From DATJGF01 sp035495315 (GTDB taxonomy: Bacteria > Verrucomicrobiota > Verrucomicrobiia > Limisphaerales > UBA8199), in NCBI GenBank assembly GCA_035495315.1, contig DATJGF010000151.1, forward strand, positions 28,066 through 92,065: DNA of 64,000 nucleotides, written 5' to 3'. A program made the translations under genes and the position numbers. Each line of letters starts with the position of its first letter. Position 1 is the stretch's first letter. Shown here one piece after another: positions 1-8,967 of the stretch. The notes beneath the pieces were generated by a model. It did no database searches and had not been told where the DNA came from. It was given only the letters and a program-made list of their open reading frames with translations.

Positions 1-2
1 AG

Positions 3-1205
3 CGCAAGTTCTCGGTCCTGGGGGTAATCTTCTGGCCTCAGGACAACCTGGTATTTGCGCTGGGATTCCTGCTCTTCCTGATGGGCATCGCCGTTTTTAC
101 CGCCGCTTTTGGGAGGCTGTGGTGTGGATGGACCTGCCCGCAGACCGTGATGATGGAGATGGTTTTTCGTAAGATCGAATATCTGATTGAAGGCAGCGCC
201 ACTGAACAGAAAGCGTTGCGTCGCGCCCCGTGGAGCGCCAGCAAACTGGCGAAGAAAACAACCAAGCACAGTATCTTCTTTGCCCTATCGTTTATCATCG
301 GTAATACGCTCCTGGCCTATATTATCGGGATTGACGCACTAAAGACGATTATCACGGACAACCCGTCCCGGCATCTAAGCGGCCTCACTTTCATGGCGTT
401 GTTTGCTGTGGTTTTCTACGCCCTCTTCGCCCGGTTTCGTGAGCAAGCCTGCACGTTCATTTGTCCCTACGGCCGCTTTCAATCAACGTTGCTCGATGAA
501 AATACGATCGTTGTCGCCTATGACTACAAACGAGGCGAACAACGGGGACGGCTCCGTCGCGATGAAACCCGCGAACAACGCTCCAGCCGCGCGGCCGGTG
601 ATTGCATCGACTGCTTCAAGTGCGTCACCGTCTGTCCCACCGGCATTGATATTCGCAACGGCACACAAATGGAGTGCGTGAATTGCACGGCTTGCATTGA
701 CGCCTGTGACCAAGTGATGACCAAAATCGGCCGTCCGCGAGGCTTGATTCGTTTCGCTTCACTGAACGGCATCGAAAAGGGCGAGCCAGTCCGGGTCACG
801 CCGCGAATTATTGCATATTGCTTAATCCTGCTCGCACTCAGTGCCGGCCTGGTTACGTTGTTGCTGACGCGTTCTGACGTCGATGTCACGCTTCTGCGAG
901 CGCCGGGAGCGCTCTTCCAATCCACGCCTGAAGGAAGGATCAGCAACTTGTATCTGCTCAAAATGACCAATAAGAGCCGGCGCGAAATGCCGGTAGAACT
1001 TCGGCTGGAAAATATCGACGGCGGCCTGACGGTGCTCGGTGGTGAATTGAATTTGCCCGCCGAAAAGCAAAGCGAGGCATCTGTGCTGGTCGAGATCGCC
1101 CGCGAAAAGCTGGCCTCGGGCAACACTTCCGTAAAGGTCGGTGTCTATTCTGCGGGCAAAAGACTGCAAACTATCAAAACGATTTTCATTGGCCCGCGGC
1201 GGTAA
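3..1205 (+). CDS. ccoG: Cytochrome c oxidase accessory protein CcoG (FixG), 5' truncated by window edge
   Basis: Membrane-bound polyferredoxin for cbb3-type oxidase assembly; CcoG is reported to reduce cupric copper for delivery to the oxidase. The reading frame is open from base 3, so the N-terminus lies outside the window; 400 residues are visible. Seen: the family signature RKFSVLGVIFWPQD at the left edge, the membrane motif CGWTCPQ, a second CxxxCPYGR motif (CTFICPYGRFQS), then two ferredoxin motifs (CIDCFKCVTVCP and CVNCTACIDACD) and a C-terminal periplasmic Ig-like domain preceded by a membrane segment near base 815. fixH and a TauE-like gene follow, a normal cbb3 assembly neighbourhood. 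The catalytic genes ccoNOP would be expected upstream. Confidence 0.95.
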   Translation, partial: RKFSVLGVIFWPQDNLVFALGFLLFLMGIAVFTAAFGRLWCGWTCPQTVMMEMVFRKIEYLIEGSATEQKALRRAPWSASKLAKKTTKHSIFFALSFIIGNTLLAYIIGIDALKTIITDNPSRHLSGLTFMALFAVVFYALFARFREQACTFICPYGRFQSTLLDENTIVVAYDYKRGEQRGRLRRDETREQRSSRAAGDCIDCFKCVTVCPTGIDIRNGTQMECVNCTACIDACDQVMTKIGRPRGLIRFASLNGIEKGEPVRVTPRIIAYCLILLALSAGLVTLLLTRSDVDVTLLRAPGALFQSTPEGRISNLYLLKMTNKSRREMPVELRLENIDGGLTVLGGELNLPAEKQSEASVLVEIAREKLASGNTSVKVGVYSAGKRLQTIKTIFIGPRR

Positions 1206-1240
1206 AGGCAATGAAATCACCATGTCATCCGTGAATAGGC

Positions 1241-1390
1241 TCTCATTAACACCCCGCTTCAACGGGGTGAAGACAGCGAACACCGACCGGAACGGCTTTA
1301 GCGGTTTTCCATGCGTCGTAGAAACCGCTCAAGCGGTTCTGAGGTTTTGCGGCACCAAGCTCACCTTGCTGAAGCGAGGTGTTAATGAGA
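1241..1390. repeat. Nested imperfect palindrome, about 150 bp (repeat family A)
   Basis: The outer arms 1241-1262 and 1369-1390 are inverted copies matching at 20 of 22 bases. An inner pair (about 1288-1310 and 1321-1342, carrying CGGTTT/AAACCG cores) is also inverted, so most of the ccoG-fixH gap could fold into one long hairpin. There is no open frame of note inside. It resembles the REP/MITE-like palindromes scattered through verrucomicrobial genomes; the family assignment is inference. Confidence 0.75.
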
Positions 1391-1435
1391 TAGCGATTTC
1401 GTTGGCGGGATCGCTCCCCATGTAACAACGAAGAT

Positions 1436-1939
1436 GTGAATAAGTTTCTATTTAAATCTATGCACGCGACCTCCGCTTCCCCCTGGAATCCCTGGCCCAT
1501 CTCCATTGTTGCTTTCTTTTTCGTCGCCATCATCGGATGCTGCACCTTCGTCGCCTTTTGCAGCAGGCACCCGGCGGATCTCGTCGCAGCCGATTATTAT
1601 GAGCAGGAGGTCAGGTACCAGGGACAGATCGACCGCCTTCGACACGCGCAACAAAATGCCCGAACCGCCACGGTCAGATACGATGAGGCATCCAGACTGA
1701 TCTGTGTTTCTTTGAGTCCGAACCTCTCCGCGGCCAAAGCCAAAGGCAGCATCCAACTCTATCGTCCCTCGGCGACCAATCTCGATCGCCAGTTCAAGCT
1801 CGCACCTGACGACAAGGGCGTGCAAACGATCGACGCCGGCTCTTTGCTGCCGGGACTTTGGAAGGTGCGCGTTTCCTGGATCGTCGACGACAAGGAATTT
1901 TTCATGGACCAAAAGATAGTCATCGGAGCCAGGAGTTGA
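1436..1939 (+). CDS. fixH: FixH/CcoH family cbb3 oxidase assembly protein
   Basis: Small membrane-anchored protein that assists cbb3 oxidase assembly. The product has about 167 residues: a short cytoplasmic N-terminus with the typical WNPWPISIVAFF stretch leading into one transmembrane helix (about residues 20-45), then a periplasmic domain that begins with the conserved DYYEQEV motif and continues as a beta-rich FixH domain. The frame opens with GTG at 1436; an ATG at 1460 (MHATSASPW) is an equally good start because neither has a clear Shine-Dalgarno sequence. It lies downstream of ccoG, separated by a palindromic repeat. Family recognition is secure; the exact start is not. Confidence 0.88.
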   Translation: MNKFLFKSMHATSASPWNPWPISIVAFFFVAIIGCCTFVAFCSRHPADLVAADYYEQEVRYQGQIDRLRHAQQNARTATVRYDEASRLICVSLSPNLSAAKAKGSIQLYRPSATNLDRQFKLAPDDKGVQTIDAGSLLPGLWKVRVSWIVDDKEFFMDQKIVIGARS

Positions 1940-1953
1940 TGAATGCATTTCCC

Positions 1954-2097
1954 GTAGCGCAGAGTTTCACTCTGCTGTATCGCAGGTTTTCAAACTGCAC
2001 TGACCAACTGGGTGCAGCGCCAGACCTGAAAGCGCCCTCTACTCCACAATCTGCCGAGTGCAACTCGGCGGTACAGCAGAGTGAAACTCTGCGCTAC
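1954..2097. repeat. Inverted repeat with perfect 26-bp arms (repeat family B)
   Basis: Bases 1954-1979 are the exact reverse complement of 2072-2097. Inside lie two further small palindromes (around 1981-1998 and 2052-2069). The left 46 bases recur at 13223-13268 with only two differences, so this is a dispersed element rather than a local hairpin. It fills the whole gap between fixH and the TauE-like gene. Confidence 0.85.
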
Positions 2098-2134
2098 TGG
2101 CTTTGCGGAAGGAGCGGCTGAAAGCGGTCGCAAT

Positions 2135-2821
2135 ATGGATTATTTCACAGCATTCTTCCTGGGCCTGGTCGGCAGCGTGCATTGTGCGGGGATGTGCGGT
2201 CCGCTAGCGCTGGCACTCCCGTCCACCGGGACGACAACGTGCGGGTTTGTCGTGGGACGCAGCGCCTATAATTGCGGGCGGCTCCTCAGCTACTCTGCGC
2301 TCGGGTTAGTCTTTGGACTGGCCGGACGAACGCTGTCATTGGCTGGTATCCAGGGTTGGGTCTCCATCGGGCTCGGCGTGGCGTTGCTCGCAGGGCTGCT
2401 TGGCTCGCGCAAACTCGGGTTCTCGCGGCCAGTCACCGAGACAGTGAATCTCCTCAAAAGCCAAATGGCCGGTCTTCTACGCCGGCGATCTCTGATTGCA
2501 CCTGGGCTTTTGGGAATGCTTAATGGGTTATTGCCGTGCGGGCTGGTTTACGTGGCTTGCGCGGGAGCGACTGCCACGGGTGGGGTTCTGGCGGGGATCG
2601 GTTACATGGCCGCGTTCGGAGCCGGGACAACTCCACTCATGCTCGCTATTGGGCTCTCCGGAAAGGCGATTCCCTGGTCCGTTCGGCTGCAACTCCGCAA
2701 AGCGATCCCGGTTTCGGTTTTTCTGCTGGCCAGCCTGTTGATTTTGCGTGGAATGTCACTCGGGATTCCTTACCTGAGTCCGGATCTGTCCGGTGGCGGA
2801 GCCACTTGTTGTCACAAATAG
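2135..2821 (+). CDS. Sulfite exporter TauE/SafE-family membrane protein (cbb3-cluster type)
   Basis: Polytopic membrane protein of the TauE/SafE superfamily, of the subtype commonly found beside ccoG/fixH and thought to act in copper or heme handling for cytochrome oxidase biogenesis. The 228-residue product starts MDYFTAFFLGLVGSVHC; the diagnostic CAGMCGPLA motif sits near residue 18 and a second conserved NGLLPCGLVY motif in the middle, with about six hydrophobic helices. The frame is open further upstream to 2081, but that part lies in the family B repeat, so the ATG at 2135 is preferred. The product ends in CCHK. No CcoI-type copper ATPase gene lies between it and ccoG. Substrate unknown. 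Confidence 0.85.
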   Translation: MDYFTAFFLGLVGSVHCAGMCGPLALALPSTGTTTCGFVVGRSAYNCGRLLSYSALGLVFGLAGRTLSLAGIQGWVSIGLGVALLAGLLGSRKLGFSRPVTETVNLLKSQMAGLLRRRSLIAPGLLGMLNGLLPCGLVYVACAGATATGGVLAGIGYMAAFGAGTTPLMLAIGLSGKAIPWSVRLQLRKAIPVSVFLLASLLILRGMSLGIPYLSPDLSGGGATCCHK

Positions 2822-2875
2822 GCTAGTCATAATTTCGGATTTCCAATCGCCGTCCCGACGGCTATAACCCCGCGG

Positions 2876-3739
2876 ATGTCTGAACAGCGAATTGGCATTA
2901 TTGGCGGCAGCGGGCTTTACCATATCGAAGGTTTTGCTGCTGAAAAATGGGTAAAAATCAAAACACCCTTTGGCGATCCGTCTGACTCGATGCTTACCGG
3001 CCAACTCGCCGGACGTGAGGTAGTTTTTCTGCCGCGGCACGCTCGCGGGCATAGGATCCTCCCGAGCGAATTGAATCATCGAGCGAATATCTGGGCGATG
3101 AAGAAGCTCGGTGTCTGCTGGATTATCAGCGTCAGCGCCGTCGGCTCGCTCCAGGAAAAACTCAAGCCTTGCGACATTGTCCTGCCGGACCAGTTCATTG
3201 ACCGAACCAAGCAGTCGGCCGGGCACACCTTTTTCGGACGCGGCATTGTCGCGCACATCGCCTTTGCGGATCCGATCTGCGAAGAATTGCGCAAAATTCT
3301 GGTAAAGACGGCACGAGCGCTCAAGGCGCGAGTGCACGACGGCGGGACCTATGTCAACATGGAAGGACCGGCGTTCAGCACGCGTGCGGAATCCGTTACC
3401 AATCACAAACTGGGTTACTCCGTGATCGGTATGACGAACCTGGGAGAGGCCAAGTGCGCGCGTGAAGCGGAAATTGCCTATGCGACAATGGCGATGGTAA
3501 CGGACTACGACTGCTGGAAAGTGGATGAGGCGCATGTCACCGTCGAAATGATCGTTGCGAACCTGAATCGAAACGCTGCGATGGCCAAGGCTATCGTGGC
3601 CCAGGCAATTCCGAAAATTCCCTTCGAGCCGACTTGGCCGTGTCACAACGCGTTAAAAACCGCGCTCATGACGGATAAAACGCTTTGGCCGGTGAAAACG
3701 CGCAAGGAACTGGCGCCGCTCCTGGCAAAATATCTTTAG
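2876..3739 (+). CDS. mtnP: S-methyl-5'-thioadenosine phosphorylase
   Basis: Cytosolic phosphorylase that splits 5'-methylthioadenosine into adenine and 5-methylthioribose-1-phosphate for methionine salvage. The 287-residue product is full length for the MTAP/PNP family: GIIGGSGLY phosphate-binding loop at residues 8-16, RHARGH near 60, NMEGPAFSTRAES near 160, and MTNLGEAKCAREAEIAYA followed by TDYDCW, the pattern of the methylthioadenosine-specific branch rather than purine nucleoside phosphorylase. It starts at the first ATG after the TauE-like gene and is followed by a family C palindrome. It appears to be a single-gene unit; no mtnA neighbour is visible. Confidence 0.93.
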   Translation: MSEQRIGIIGGSGLYHIEGFAAEKWVKIKTPFGDPSDSMLTGQLAGREVVFLPRHARGHRILPSELNHRANIWAMKKLGVCWIISVSAVGSLQEKLKPCDIVLPDQFIDRTKQSAGHTFFGRGIVAHIAFADPICEELRKILVKTARALKARVHDGGTYVNMEGPAFSTRAESVTNHKLGYSVIGMTNLGEAKCAREAEIAYATMAMVTDYDCWKVDEAHVTVEMIVANLNRNAAMAKAIVAQAIPKIPFEPTWPCHNALKTALMTDKTLWPVKTRKELAPLLAKYL

Positions 3740-3764
3740 AGCGCGTTTGGAAAATTGTTTTCGC

Positions 3765-3845
3765 TGTAGGAACCGACGTGAGGAGCTTGAAATATTCGGG
3801 GTGTTTTCAATATAAACTAATGCCTCCTTAAGTCGGCTCCTACAA
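3765..3845. repeat. Imperfect palindrome (repeat family C, copy 1)
   Basis: Arms 3765-3787 and 3823-3845 are inverted copies matching at about 19 of 23 bases, with a GTAGGA..CGAC..AGGAG core. The same core forms the arms of the element at 49855-49932. It lies in the gap between mtnP and the DUF1080 gene; a role as transcription terminator or mobile remnant cannot be told from sequence. Confidence 0.7.
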
Positions 3846-3930
3846 TTTTGAAACAGGCTTTATCGTTCTGGATTGCTGGACAACTAAGCCTCAACGCCCA
3901 ATACTGCGAACCGCAAATTTGACAATTGCT

Positions 3931-5118
3931 ATGAAATTGAAACCCATTCTACCAACCCTTTGCACTCTCTTTTCCATTACTAGCTCGTGCCTGGCTGCCG
4001 ATGTTGGGTCTGCCTTCTACGGCGACGCGCCTGACGAGCATCACCCGTGGGCAATTCACGACCACAATCGGCCACAGCCCAAGTTGGTCGTCCCCGGCGC
4101 ATTCAGCACGCAGGAGCAACCGGGACAACCACCATCCGACGCGATCGTTTTGTTCGACGGCAACGACCTGTCAAAGTGGGAAGCCGACGAAGGCGAAGGT
4201 GTGCCAACCAAATGGGTGGTCAAGAACGGCGCGATGGAATGCGTGCCTGGGTCCGGTTACATTCGGACCAAGGAAAAGTTCGGCGACTGCCAATTGCACG
4301 TCGAATGGGCGGCGCCCACAAAGGTGGAAGGAAACAGCCAGGGCCGTGGTAACAGCGGTGTTTTCCTGATGGGCCTGGTCGAAGTCCAAGTTCTCGACAA
4401 CTATAACAATCCCACTTATGCCGACGGCTTTGCCGCTTCCGTGTATAGCGTGAATCCTCCATTGGCAAACGCGCTGCGTCCACCTGGTCAGTTCCAAAGT
4501 TATGACATTGTCTTCCGCCGTCCGATTTACAAGAACGGGAAACAATTAGACCCAGGCTATGTCACGGTCTTCGAGAACGGAGTGCTTGTTCAGGACCACA
4601 CGATGCTCGAAGGCGAGACCGGTCACATGCGGCGCAGCAAACCGGGTCCGTTTCCAGAAGCCGGTCCGCTGAAGCTCCAGGATCACGGCAATCCCGTGCG
4701 TTATCGCAACATTTGGTATCGGCCGCTGCCGCCACGGGCAATTGAGGGCGGGACCGATGGATATCTGACGACAGAAGCCACCGAAGCCAAACGGAAAGAA
4801 CTCGCGGCGATGATTCGCAACGACGCCGAGCATTTGAAAAATGCGTCGAATCCCGTTCCCCAAATGCTACGTTTGGCCGAGTCGCTGGTCTACGAGTACG
4901 ACGAGGAGACGGCCCAGAAAGCGCACGATCTGGCCAACGACTACCTGGCGAGTTTAAAACAACTCTCGCCGGACCAGTTAAATGCCAAAAAGGATGAAGT
5001 GAAACACCTGCGCAATGTTTGCAAGTACCTGGCGAAGTTCGGCATCATCCCGGACGACGCGGATCCGAAGGTTCAACTCGAAGAAATCGTCAAGGAACAT
5101 AACTGGGATAAGAAGTAA
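3931..5118 (+). CDS. Secreted DUF1080 (3-keto-disaccharide hydrolase family) protein
   Basis: Exported protein with a DUF1080/PF06439 concanavalin-like domain, a family now associated with hydrolysis of 3-keto-glycosides and abundant in Planctomycetes and Verrucomicrobia. Starting at the ATG at 3931 (a TTG at 3919 is the alternative) it begins MKLKPILPTLCTLFSIT, a signal peptide cleaved after about SCLAA. The domain covers roughly residues 70-275, with the usual VLFDGNDLSKWE opening, GNSGVFLMGLVEVQVLDN in the centre and RYRNIWYRPLP at the end. A charged helical C-terminal part of about 110 residues follows, of unknown function. Substrate not predictable. Confidence 0.85.
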   Translation: MKLKPILPTLCTLFSITSSCLAADVGSAFYGDAPDEHHPWAIHDHNRPQPKLVVPGAFSTQEQPGQPPSDAIVLFDGNDLSKWEADEGEGVPTKWVVKNGAMECVPGSGYIRTKEKFGDCQLHVEWAAPTKVEGNSQGRGNSGVFLMGLVEVQVLDNYNNPTYADGFAASVYSVNPPLANALRPPGQFQSYDIVFRRPIYKNGKQLDPGYVTVFENGVLVQDHTMLEGETGHMRRSKPGPFPEAGPLKLQDHGNPVRYRNIWYRPLPPRAIEGGTDGYLTTEATEAKRKELAAMIRNDAEHLKNASNPVPQMLRLAESLVYEYDEETAQKAHDLANDYLASLKQLSPDQLNAKKDEVKHLRNVCKYLAKFGIIPDDADPKVQLEEIVKEHNWDKK

Positions 5119-5243
5119 CCCGTCGCTTTGGACGGCTCTTAGCTTAGCCGTTGTGCGATCAAGCATGCGAAGCGGCTCCATGTCCACTTTCTTTCTGACA
5201 ATCGGACCGGGGTAAGATTCTTGTGCGGTGAGTTGTATTAGAC

Positions 5244-6641
5244 CTACGGTCCCCCTGGCGTCGTTAAGGGGGCGGTGGTGGGTGGGAGCGCGGTGCGCGG
5301 GAGGTTAATTGAATCACCTGGTCGCAATCTAGCAAAATTGACATTGGGGTTGGCGGCGCGAATCGCAGCTTCGGGAATGCCATAGATCAGGCTGATGGTT
5401 GCTGCGCTGTCACCCGGACGAAGGGTGTAGGTGCTTCGCCGCGGGGGCTGTGTGGCGTTCGGATCGGGAGGCAGTTGCTGTCCCATAGCGACGGCGTTGG
5501 CTTTGAGCTGATCCAACTCCAGTTGTTTGAGTTCGATGGCTTTTTGATCAGCGGTTAAGTCCAGGTTGGTGCGAATCGATTCCTGCGTCGCTGCCGCCGC
5601 CTGATTAATTTGGTAAATCATTCGGGCGTTTTCAGGAGTGCCAGCCTGTTCGGCCGTAGCGACGGCATCACGATACAGAGGATCATGCAATAATTGATAT
5701 TCCTCGTAACGCTTCGGTCCCAAAGCGACCTTGATGGCTTCCTCCCGCTGCGCCTGCAAGGCTTTACGAGTCTGGACTACGTTCGGATCCGTGCTATCGG
5801 CGAGTGCCTGGATTTGTTGGTCGAGACTGTCGGTGGCTCGAAACACCGAGCGGAATTCGTCAGGGCTGGCATTAAAATATTGGAGCTGGCCAAAGGAGGC
5901 GCGCAAGGTGTTTGCATACTGGGAATACCGCAAGAGGTACTCTTCCAATTGCCCAGGCGGAAGAACGCGGGATAGTTCATCGCGGGTTTGTTGGCGAAGC
6001 TTGGCCAACTCCGCCGGGTCGGGCTCTTTGCCTTGAGCGCGTCGGGCGTCGATATACGCCTGGATTTTCGCCTCCGAACGGGAATTGATATCCTGCAAGG
6101 CCTGCTTAGTTTCGGTGGGCAACGATCCGAGAACCGGACCATCCAAAAGGATACCTGGGTGAGTTGGACGCGGCAGGCTGGCCAGGTCGCCAGATTCCCA
6201 ACTCGAACCGAGCAATCTCGTCAACAAAGCCCGCCGTTCCTCTTCCAACGCGCGAGATTTCTCGAGGGCTACCTGCAGCACATTGGTATCGGGCTCGCTG
6301 CGCCACCATTGCTGGTCCGGGGTGACAAGTTCAATTGCCCGGCGGCGCGCAAACAGACCGTTGATATCGGCAATGATGATATCCCGGATGGTTTGCTCCG
6401 GACATCCGATGTTGCGTAAATTGGTTATGTAAGTGGGGTAATCGGGCGATTCGACTTCCTGCCAGGAGAAAAACTGTCGACGCAAAAGGACGTTGGTTCG
6501 TCCGGCGGTCCCCGTCGCTTGAGGGGCCATTTCGGCTTGAGAGCCGCTTTTGGCAGCCCTTGGAGAAGAGGTAGCGAGCCACACTGCCGCCAACAGGATA
6601 TTGACGCCGAGCGAAAAGAATGCGAAAGCGCGCCAGCCCAT
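5244..6641 (-). CDS. Membrane-anchored helical protein with C-terminal LysM domain
   Basis: Unnamed protein of 465 residues. A single N-terminal transmembrane segment (FAFFSLGVNILLAAVWLA, residues 5-22) is followed by a long charged, largely helical region rich in E, R and Q, then a Pro-rich linker and a LysM module near residues 405-445 (YTLRPGDSAATISLIYGI), which would bind peptidoglycan or another N-acetylglucosamine polymer. The ATG at 6641 is chosen because it has an AGGAA ribosome site at normal spacing and opens directly into the anchor; a TTG at 6680 would add 13 residues. It is probably a periplasmic scaffold; no enzyme signature was seen. Confidence 0.7.
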   Translation of the reverse strand: MGWRAFAFFSLGVNILLAAVWLATSSPRAAKSGSQAEMAPQATGTAGRTNVLLRRQFFSWQEVESPDYPTYITNLRNIGCPEQTIRDIIIADINGLFARRRAIELVTPDQQWWRSEPDTNVLQVALEKSRALEEERRALLTRLLGSSWESGDLASLPRPTHPGILLDGPVLGSLPTETKQALQDINSRSEAKIQAYIDARRAQGKEPDPAELAKLRQQTRDELSRVLPPGQLEEYLLRYSQYANTLRASFGQLQYFNASPDEFRSVFRATDSLDQQIQALADSTDPNVVQTRKALQAQREEAIKVALGPKRYEEYQLLHDPLYRDAVATAEQAGTPENARMIYQINQAAAATQESIRTNLDLTADQKAIELKQLELDQLKANAVAMGQQLPPDPNATQPPRRSTYTLRPGDSAATISLIYGIPEAAIRAANPNVNFARLRPGDSINLPRTALPPTTAPLTTPGGP

Positions 6642-6772
6642 ACAGCTATTCCTGGCTATGAGTGCCACAGTAAGCTTCAAAAAGCAATAAAGGAGATAGG
6701 CCCATTAGTCTTATTGGTCCTATTCCAGGTAAAGATTGGACAAGCCTTGCTCTCGCGCTAGTCTCTGCGCCG

Positions 6773-7861
6773 ATGAATCGCAGCGCATATGCCAGAGCCG
6801 GCGTCGATATCGAATTAGGCAACAAGGTCAAGGGGACTTTGCCGCAATTGCTGGCGGCAACCCAGCGCTCAGAGGTCCTTGGTAAAGTGGGCGGTTTTGG
6901 AGGGTTGTTTGCCTTGAATGTAGCCCGTTACCGGGAACCTGTCCTTGTCTCCAGCGTTGATGGGGTGGGCACCAAACTGAAGCTGGCATTCGCGATGGAT
7001 CGCCACGACACAATTGGCCAGGACCTTGTAAATCATTGTGTCAACGATATTGCGGTTTTGGGCGCGGAACCCTTGTTTTTCCTTGATTATCTCGGGACTG
7101 GTAAACTCAAACCGCACATCTTCACCGAAATTATCCGTGGATTTGCCAAAGCATGCGCCGAGAATCATTGCACCCTAATCGGAGGGGAGACGGCCCAAAT
7201 GCCAGGCTTTTATCAGCCGGGTGAATATGATGTCAGCGGCACGATCATCGGAGTTGTAGACAGGAGGTTGATGCTTGATGGCAAGGCGGTCAAACCGGGG
7301 GACGTCGTCATTGGACTCGCTTCCAGCGGGTTGCACACCAACGGTTACTCGTTGGCGAGGCAGATTTTTTTCGAACGCCTCAAGCTTAAGCCGTCCAGTT
7401 ATGTCCCCGAATTGAGAAATCGACTTGGCGACGAACTGCTTAAAGTTCACGTGAGCTACGGTCCGCTCATTCAAAAACTGATTCGGAAATTTAACTGGGG
7501 CGGCGTGACGCCCGCATCAAAGGTCGTCAAATCCAGGTCAAGTGGTCCAATCAAAGCACTGGCTCACATAACCGGCGGGGGCTTCGTCGATAACATCCCG
7601 CGCGTGCTTCCGCGAAACTGCGACGTGCTGATTCGCAAAGGCGCTTGGGAAATCCTTCCGATTTTTCAAATCATACGTCAAAAGGGCGGAGTTTCGGAAG
7701 CGGAACTGTTTCAGGTATTTAACATGGGCATTGGAATGGTGCTGATCGTAGCCGCTAACCAAGCCGACGCGATTCTAAAGTTCATTCATGCCCAAAAAAC
7801 CAAGGCGTGGTTGATCGGCGAAGTGTGCAGAGGCCGTGGACGGGCCCGAATCGTCGGATGA
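6773..7861 (+). CDS. purM: Phosphoribosylformylglycinamidine cyclo-ligase (AIR synthetase)
   Basis: Fifth step of de novo purine synthesis: ATP-dependent closure of FGAM to aminoimidazole ribonucleotide in the cytosol. The 362-residue product has the PurM/SelD-fold features: YARAGVDIELGN at the N-terminus, LVSSVDGVGTKLKLAF near residue 55, the nucleotide loop GGETAQMPGFY near 140, and the C-terminal GGGFVDNIPRVLP region. HypE at the other side of this window shares the same fold, but the sequence here is clearly the purine enzyme. It is divergent from the LysM gene, and an FmdB gene follows. Confidence 0.95.
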   Translation: MNRSAYARAGVDIELGNKVKGTLPQLLAATQRSEVLGKVGGFGGLFALNVARYREPVLVSSVDGVGTKLKLAFAMDRHDTIGQDLVNHCVNDIAVLGAEPLFFLDYLGTGKLKPHIFTEIIRGFAKACAENHCTLIGGETAQMPGFYQPGEYDVSGTIIGVVDRRLMLDGKAVKPGDVVIGLASSGLHTNGYSLARQIFFERLKLKPSSYVPELRNRLGDELLKVHVSYGPLIQKLIRKFNWGGVTPASKVVKSRSSGPIKALAHITGGGFVDNIPRVLPRNCDVLIRKGAWEILPIFQIIRQKGGVSEAELFQVFNMGIGMVLIVAANQADAILKFIHAQKTKAWLIGEVCRGRGRARIVG

Positions 7862-7959
7862 CCCATGTTTAACGTGCGGCTCATGGAGCTTGCGCGCGAG
7901 CCATTCCTTTGCGGGAAAAACGTCTTGAGCACAAACCGGTCGCCAATTAGTTTTGATCT

Positions 7960-8193
7960 ATGCCAATTTACGAGTTCCATTGCGGGAAATGCGAGAAGGA
8001 CAGCGAAATCCTGGTCCGCTCCTCGCGTTGGCAGGGGGCCAAATGCCCACACTGCGGTTCGACCAAACTATCAAAGAAGTTCTCGGTCTTTGCATCGTCG
8101 GGTGGAGGTGCTTCCGAACCCAATGCGTGTGCCGCTACCGGCGGCCCGCGCTCCGGCGGTTGCCACTGCAGTGGCGGCAAACATCGGCATTAG
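7960..8193 (+). CDS. FmdB-family zinc ribbon protein
   Basis: Small protein of 77 residues with the FmdB regulatory zinc-ribbon signature: MPIYEFHCGKCEKDSEIL, a CxxC knuckle at residues 8-11 and a second CPHCG knuckle near 30, giving one zinc site. The second half is Gly/Ser-rich and ends in a CHCSGGKHRH tail that may bind metal. FmdB proteins were named for a link to formamidase regulation, but in most bacteria the function is unknown. It lies between purM and rsmD on the same strand. Confidence 0.85.
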   Translation: MPIYEFHCGKCEKDSEILVRSSRWQGAKCPHCGSTKLSKKFSVFASSGGGASEPNACAATGGPRSGGCHCSGGKHRH

Positions 8194-8317
8194 AGAAGAG
8201 TGGTTGCTGCTACTTCGATTTGAGGTTTAGGTTGTTCCAATCGAGCGGTGGCGGACCGAACCCAAGAACTGAGACTCGAAGAGTGGGACTCGTGGAACTC
8301 GTCCTTCCGGGTATCGT

Positions 8318-8899
8318 ATGCGAATCACAGGTGGTAAAGCCGCGCGACGAATATTAAAGGTGCCCAAAGGGCTGCAGGTCCGACCCACGCCTGACCTGGT
8401 CAAACAGGCGGTATTCAACAGCCTCGGCGAACGCGTCAATGGCGCGCGGGTGCTTGAACTCTTTGCCGGCACCGGTGCGCTTAGTCTGGAATGCCTTAGC
8501 CGCGGGGCGGCATCGACCGTCTGCGTGGAAAAATCCAGCCGACATGCGGAGGTATTGCGTCGCAACTTCGAGGCTGCCGGTTTTGGCCCCGAACTGCTGC
8601 AGGCTAGAGTGCAAGACGTTTTTGCTGCTTTGGCGCAGCTCAGGTCCGGTTCGGCACAGTTCGATTTAATTCTCGCCGACCCGCCTTACGGTGAGAAGAA
8701 TGTTGGACGACGATCCAATTCCTTTGCGCAGCAACTGCTCGATGACTCGACGCTTCCCGGATTATTGGTCGCGAGCGGTCTCTTTATCCTCGGCCACACT
8801 AAACGAGATTCACTGTCGTTACCGCCATGGTGGGTCGAATTGAAGGTACTGAGGCATGGAGACAGCGTGATGAGCTTTCTGCAACGTGAGCGGGCCTAG
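8318..8899 (+). CDS. rsmD: 16S rRNA (guanine(966)-N(2))-methyltransferase RsmD
   Basis: SAM-dependent methyltransferase acting on guanine 966 of 16S rRNA in the small subunit. The 193-residue product starts MRITGGKAARRILKVP, the family-typical opening, followed by RPTPDLVKQAVFNSL, the SAM-binding motif VLELFAGTGALSLE (residues 46-59) and the catalytic DPPYGEKN motif near residue 125 (DPPY in place of NPPY is normal for RsmD). Family length and motif order are normal. coaD often follows rsmD but is not here. The start is the ATG matching the conserved N-terminus. Confidence 0.93.
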   Translation: MRITGGKAARRILKVPKGLQVRPTPDLVKQAVFNSLGERVNGARVLELFAGTGALSLECLSRGAASTVCVEKSSRHAEVLRRNFEAAGFGPELLQARVQDVFAALAQLRSGSAQFDLILADPPYGEKNVGRRSNSFAQQLLDDSTLPGLLVASGLFILGHTKRDSLSLPPWWVELKVLRHGDSVMSFLQRERA

Positions 8900-8967
8900 A
8901 ACGGTTTCGGAAACAGCTGCCTCGTCGTCGTCCTTCGTCCTCGGAAAATGAGGTTGCTTTGTTTCAT

